A DNA stretch of 7,175 bases from Nitrospira sp. UBA2083 (GTDB taxonomy: Bacteria; Nitrospirota; Nitrospiria; Nitrospirales; Nitrospiraceae). The stretch spans positions 135,213 to 142,387 of the forward strand of contig DCZN01000080.1 of NCBI GenBank assembly GCA_002331625.1, written 5' to 3'. Below, piece by piece: positions 5,907 to 7,175 of this stretch. The stretch's first letter is position 1. Each line of letters starts with the position of its first letter. The notes beneath the pieces were generated by a model, which was not told the DNA's origin, did no database searches, and worked only from the letters and a program-made list of their open reading frames with translations. Position numbers and translations under genes: made by a program.

Positions 5907-7175
5907 TTAGTCGTGGCGCAGCAATCGAAGGACGGCGAGGGACCGCGCATCGATCTCATAGGGTTCCCCCCCCTTGATCAGGCGGACTTTCTTGGGATGG
6001 AAGCTGCTCGCAGACGTGTCGAGTAAGGGCTGCCAACGTACGCCACGCTTGTGTGCTGGGAGAGTAAAGGTGAGCGGGGTGTGATGGGCGTTAAGCAGGA
6101 TCAGCAGGGTGTCGTCGACAATGGGCCGTCCCTTTTCGTCGGTCTCGGCGATCGCGTCACCGGCCAGGCGTAGGGCCAGTGATTTCACATACCCGGCGTC
6201 CCAGTCCTTGTCGGTCATCTCTTTCCCGTCCGGCCTGAACCAAGCTAGATCTTTGACTTCCGACCCGCGAAGGCGCCGGCCTTGAAAAAACCGTCGACGT
6301 CGTAAGACCGGGTGTTTCTTGCGGAAGGCGATCATATTGCGAACGAAGGACAGCAAATCGCGCTGGGCCTGGTCCAACTTCCAGTCGTACCAACTGATCT
6401 CATTATCCTGGCAGTAGGCGTTATTGTTGCCTTGCTGTGTCCGACCGATCTCATCACCCCCGCAGATCATCGGCACACCCTGCGAGAGCAAGAGCAGCGC
6501 CACGAGGTTCTGCTTTTGGCGCTCGCGGAGTTCGGTGACGGTCTGGTCGTTCGTTGGGCCCTCCACACCGCAATTCCAACTGAGATTATCTTCGGTTCCA
6601 TCATGGTTATTCTCGAGATTGGCCTCATTGTGTTTTGAGTTGTAGGAGACCAGATCGTGCAAGGTGAATCCGTCGTGCGCCGTGACGAAGTTCACGCTGG
6701 CAAACGGGCGCCTGCCGCTTCCTTCATAGAGATCGCTGCTCCCAGTTAGTCGGTAGGCGAGCTCGGCCACCTGCCCCCCGTCCCCTTTGACATAACGCCG
6801 AATGGTATCCCGATATTTCCCGTTCCACTCGGCCCAGCCGACGGGGAAATTACCGACCTGGTAGCCGCCCTCGCCGATATCCCAGGGTTCGGCGATCAGT
6901 TTGACTTGGGACAAGATGGGATCTTGATGCAGGATGTCGAAGAAGGCGCTCAGCCGGTCGACCTCGTGCAGCTCCCGCGCCAGTGCCGACGCAAGGTCGA
7001 AGCGAAAACCGTCGATATGCATATCCATCACCCAGTACCGCAGGCTGTCCATGATGAGTTGGAGCGTGCGCGGGTGTCTGACATTCAACGTGTTCCCACA
7101 CCCAGTATAGTCGACGTAATAGCGTGCGTCGTCCGGCACTAACTTGTAATAGGAGGCGTTGTCGATGCCGCGGAA
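5907..7175 (-). CDS. glgX: Glycogen debranching enzyme GlgX (isoamylase type), 5' partial
   Basis: The frame runs off the window end, reading [12 protein letters not shown] before the GTG codon at 7139, which is therefore internal and not the start. About 422 residues, roughly the C-terminal 60 per cent of the usual ~700, are present. The GH13 catalytic motifs are intact: the nucleophile Asp in DGFRFDLA (bases 6996-6998), the acid/base Glu in IAEPWDIG (6888-6890) and the transition-state Asp in TAHDGFTL (6672-6674). Other family marks are the [13 protein letters not shown] stretch, G-(N)[14 protein letters not shown] and G-G-D-E-I-G-R-T-Q. The C-terminal beta domain ends with L-L-I-L-L-N-A and a short tail. 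The enzyme hydrolyses alpha-1,6 branches of glycogen limit dextrin in the cytoplasm. TreX of trehalose synthesis is a close relative, so that role is possible if treY/treZ lie upstream. Confidence 0.95.
   Translation of the reverse strand, partial: FRGIDNASYYKLVPDDARYYVDYTGCGNTLNVRHPRTLQLIMDSLRYWVMDMHIDGFRFDLASALARELHEVDRLSAFFDILHQDPILSQVKLIAEPWDIGEGGYQVGNFPVGWAEWNGKYRDTIRRYVKGDGGQVAELAYRLTGSSDLYEGSGRRPFASVNFVTAHDGFTLHDLVSYNSKHNEANLENNHDGTEDNLSWNCGVEGPTNDQTVTELRERQKQNLVALLLLSQGVPMICGGDEIGRTQQGNNNAYCQDNEISWYDWKLDQAQRDLLSFVRNMIAFRKKHPVLRRRRFFQGRRLRGSEVKDLAWFRPDGKEMTDKDWDAGYVKSLALRLAGDAIAETDEKGRPIVDDTLLILLNAHHTPLTFTLPAHKRGVRWQPLLDTSASSFHPKKVRLIKGGEPYEIDARSLAVLRLLRHD
5966..5973 (-). repeat. Eight-base G tract within glgX
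   Basis: A run of eight C on the + strand (eight G in the gene) near the 3' end, coding for I-K-G-G-E-P. It is a possible slippage site; a shift here would alter only the last about 25 residues, after all catalytic motifs. Confidence 0.6.

Noticed and set aside
6312..6638. 108-codon plus-strand frame with hydrophobic stretches
   Set aside because: It is antisense to the catalytic and C-terminal part of glgX; the hydrophobicity comes from the complement of conserved codons.
5907..7139. glgX starting at the GTG codon at 7139
   Set aside because: The frame continues to the window end with conserved GlgX residues, so the GTG is an internal valine codon.

Overview
The window looks like a piece of a Nitrospira-type chromosome (phylum Nitrospirota). 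This is an inference from moderate-to-high GC, a very long multi-PAS sensor kinase, a small DUF2934 protein, several tiny genus-restricted-looking proteins and a glycogen debranching enzyme; no single marker gene proves it. There is no sign of a mobile element, phage, CRISPR array, tRNA or rRNA.

Layout. Bases 1-3342 (+) are the 3' part of a hybrid-free histidine kinase: seven PAS domains in a row (the first cut by the window edge), then a NarL/DegS-type HisKA_3 dimerisation domain and an ATPase domain. Its stop codon overlaps the GTG start of a NarL/FixJ-family response regulator (3339-3986), so the two form a translationally coupled two-component system. Bases 3987-4136 are a promoter-like leader with an unusual set of CCTAGGA repeats. 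Between 4137 and 5871 lie five small (+) genes: an 80-aa winged-helix-like protein, a small C-x-H/CxxC protein, a 62-aa second winged-helix-like protein that is clearly a paralogue of the first, an 82-aa DUF2934 protein, and an exported 119-aa PepSY protein. A 303-base gap (4692-4994) separates the second and third of these and carries several inverted repeats and a good candidate sigma-54 promoter. Bases 5907-7175 (-) are the C-terminal part of glgX, convergent with the PepSY gene, its 5' end beyond the window.

How they may work together. The kinase and regulator are a complete cytoplasmic-looking signalling pair (as far as visible) whose many PAS domains suggest integration of several small-molecule or redox inputs. 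The CCTAGGA repeats directly downstream of the regulator gene could be its operator, which would make the small-gene cluster its target; this is inference. The most interesting item is the pair of mini winged-helix proteins with their distinctive leaders, lying with two other tiny proteins in one regulated-looking cluster. The glgX gene is ordinary carbohydrate-storage metabolism and is probably unrelated.
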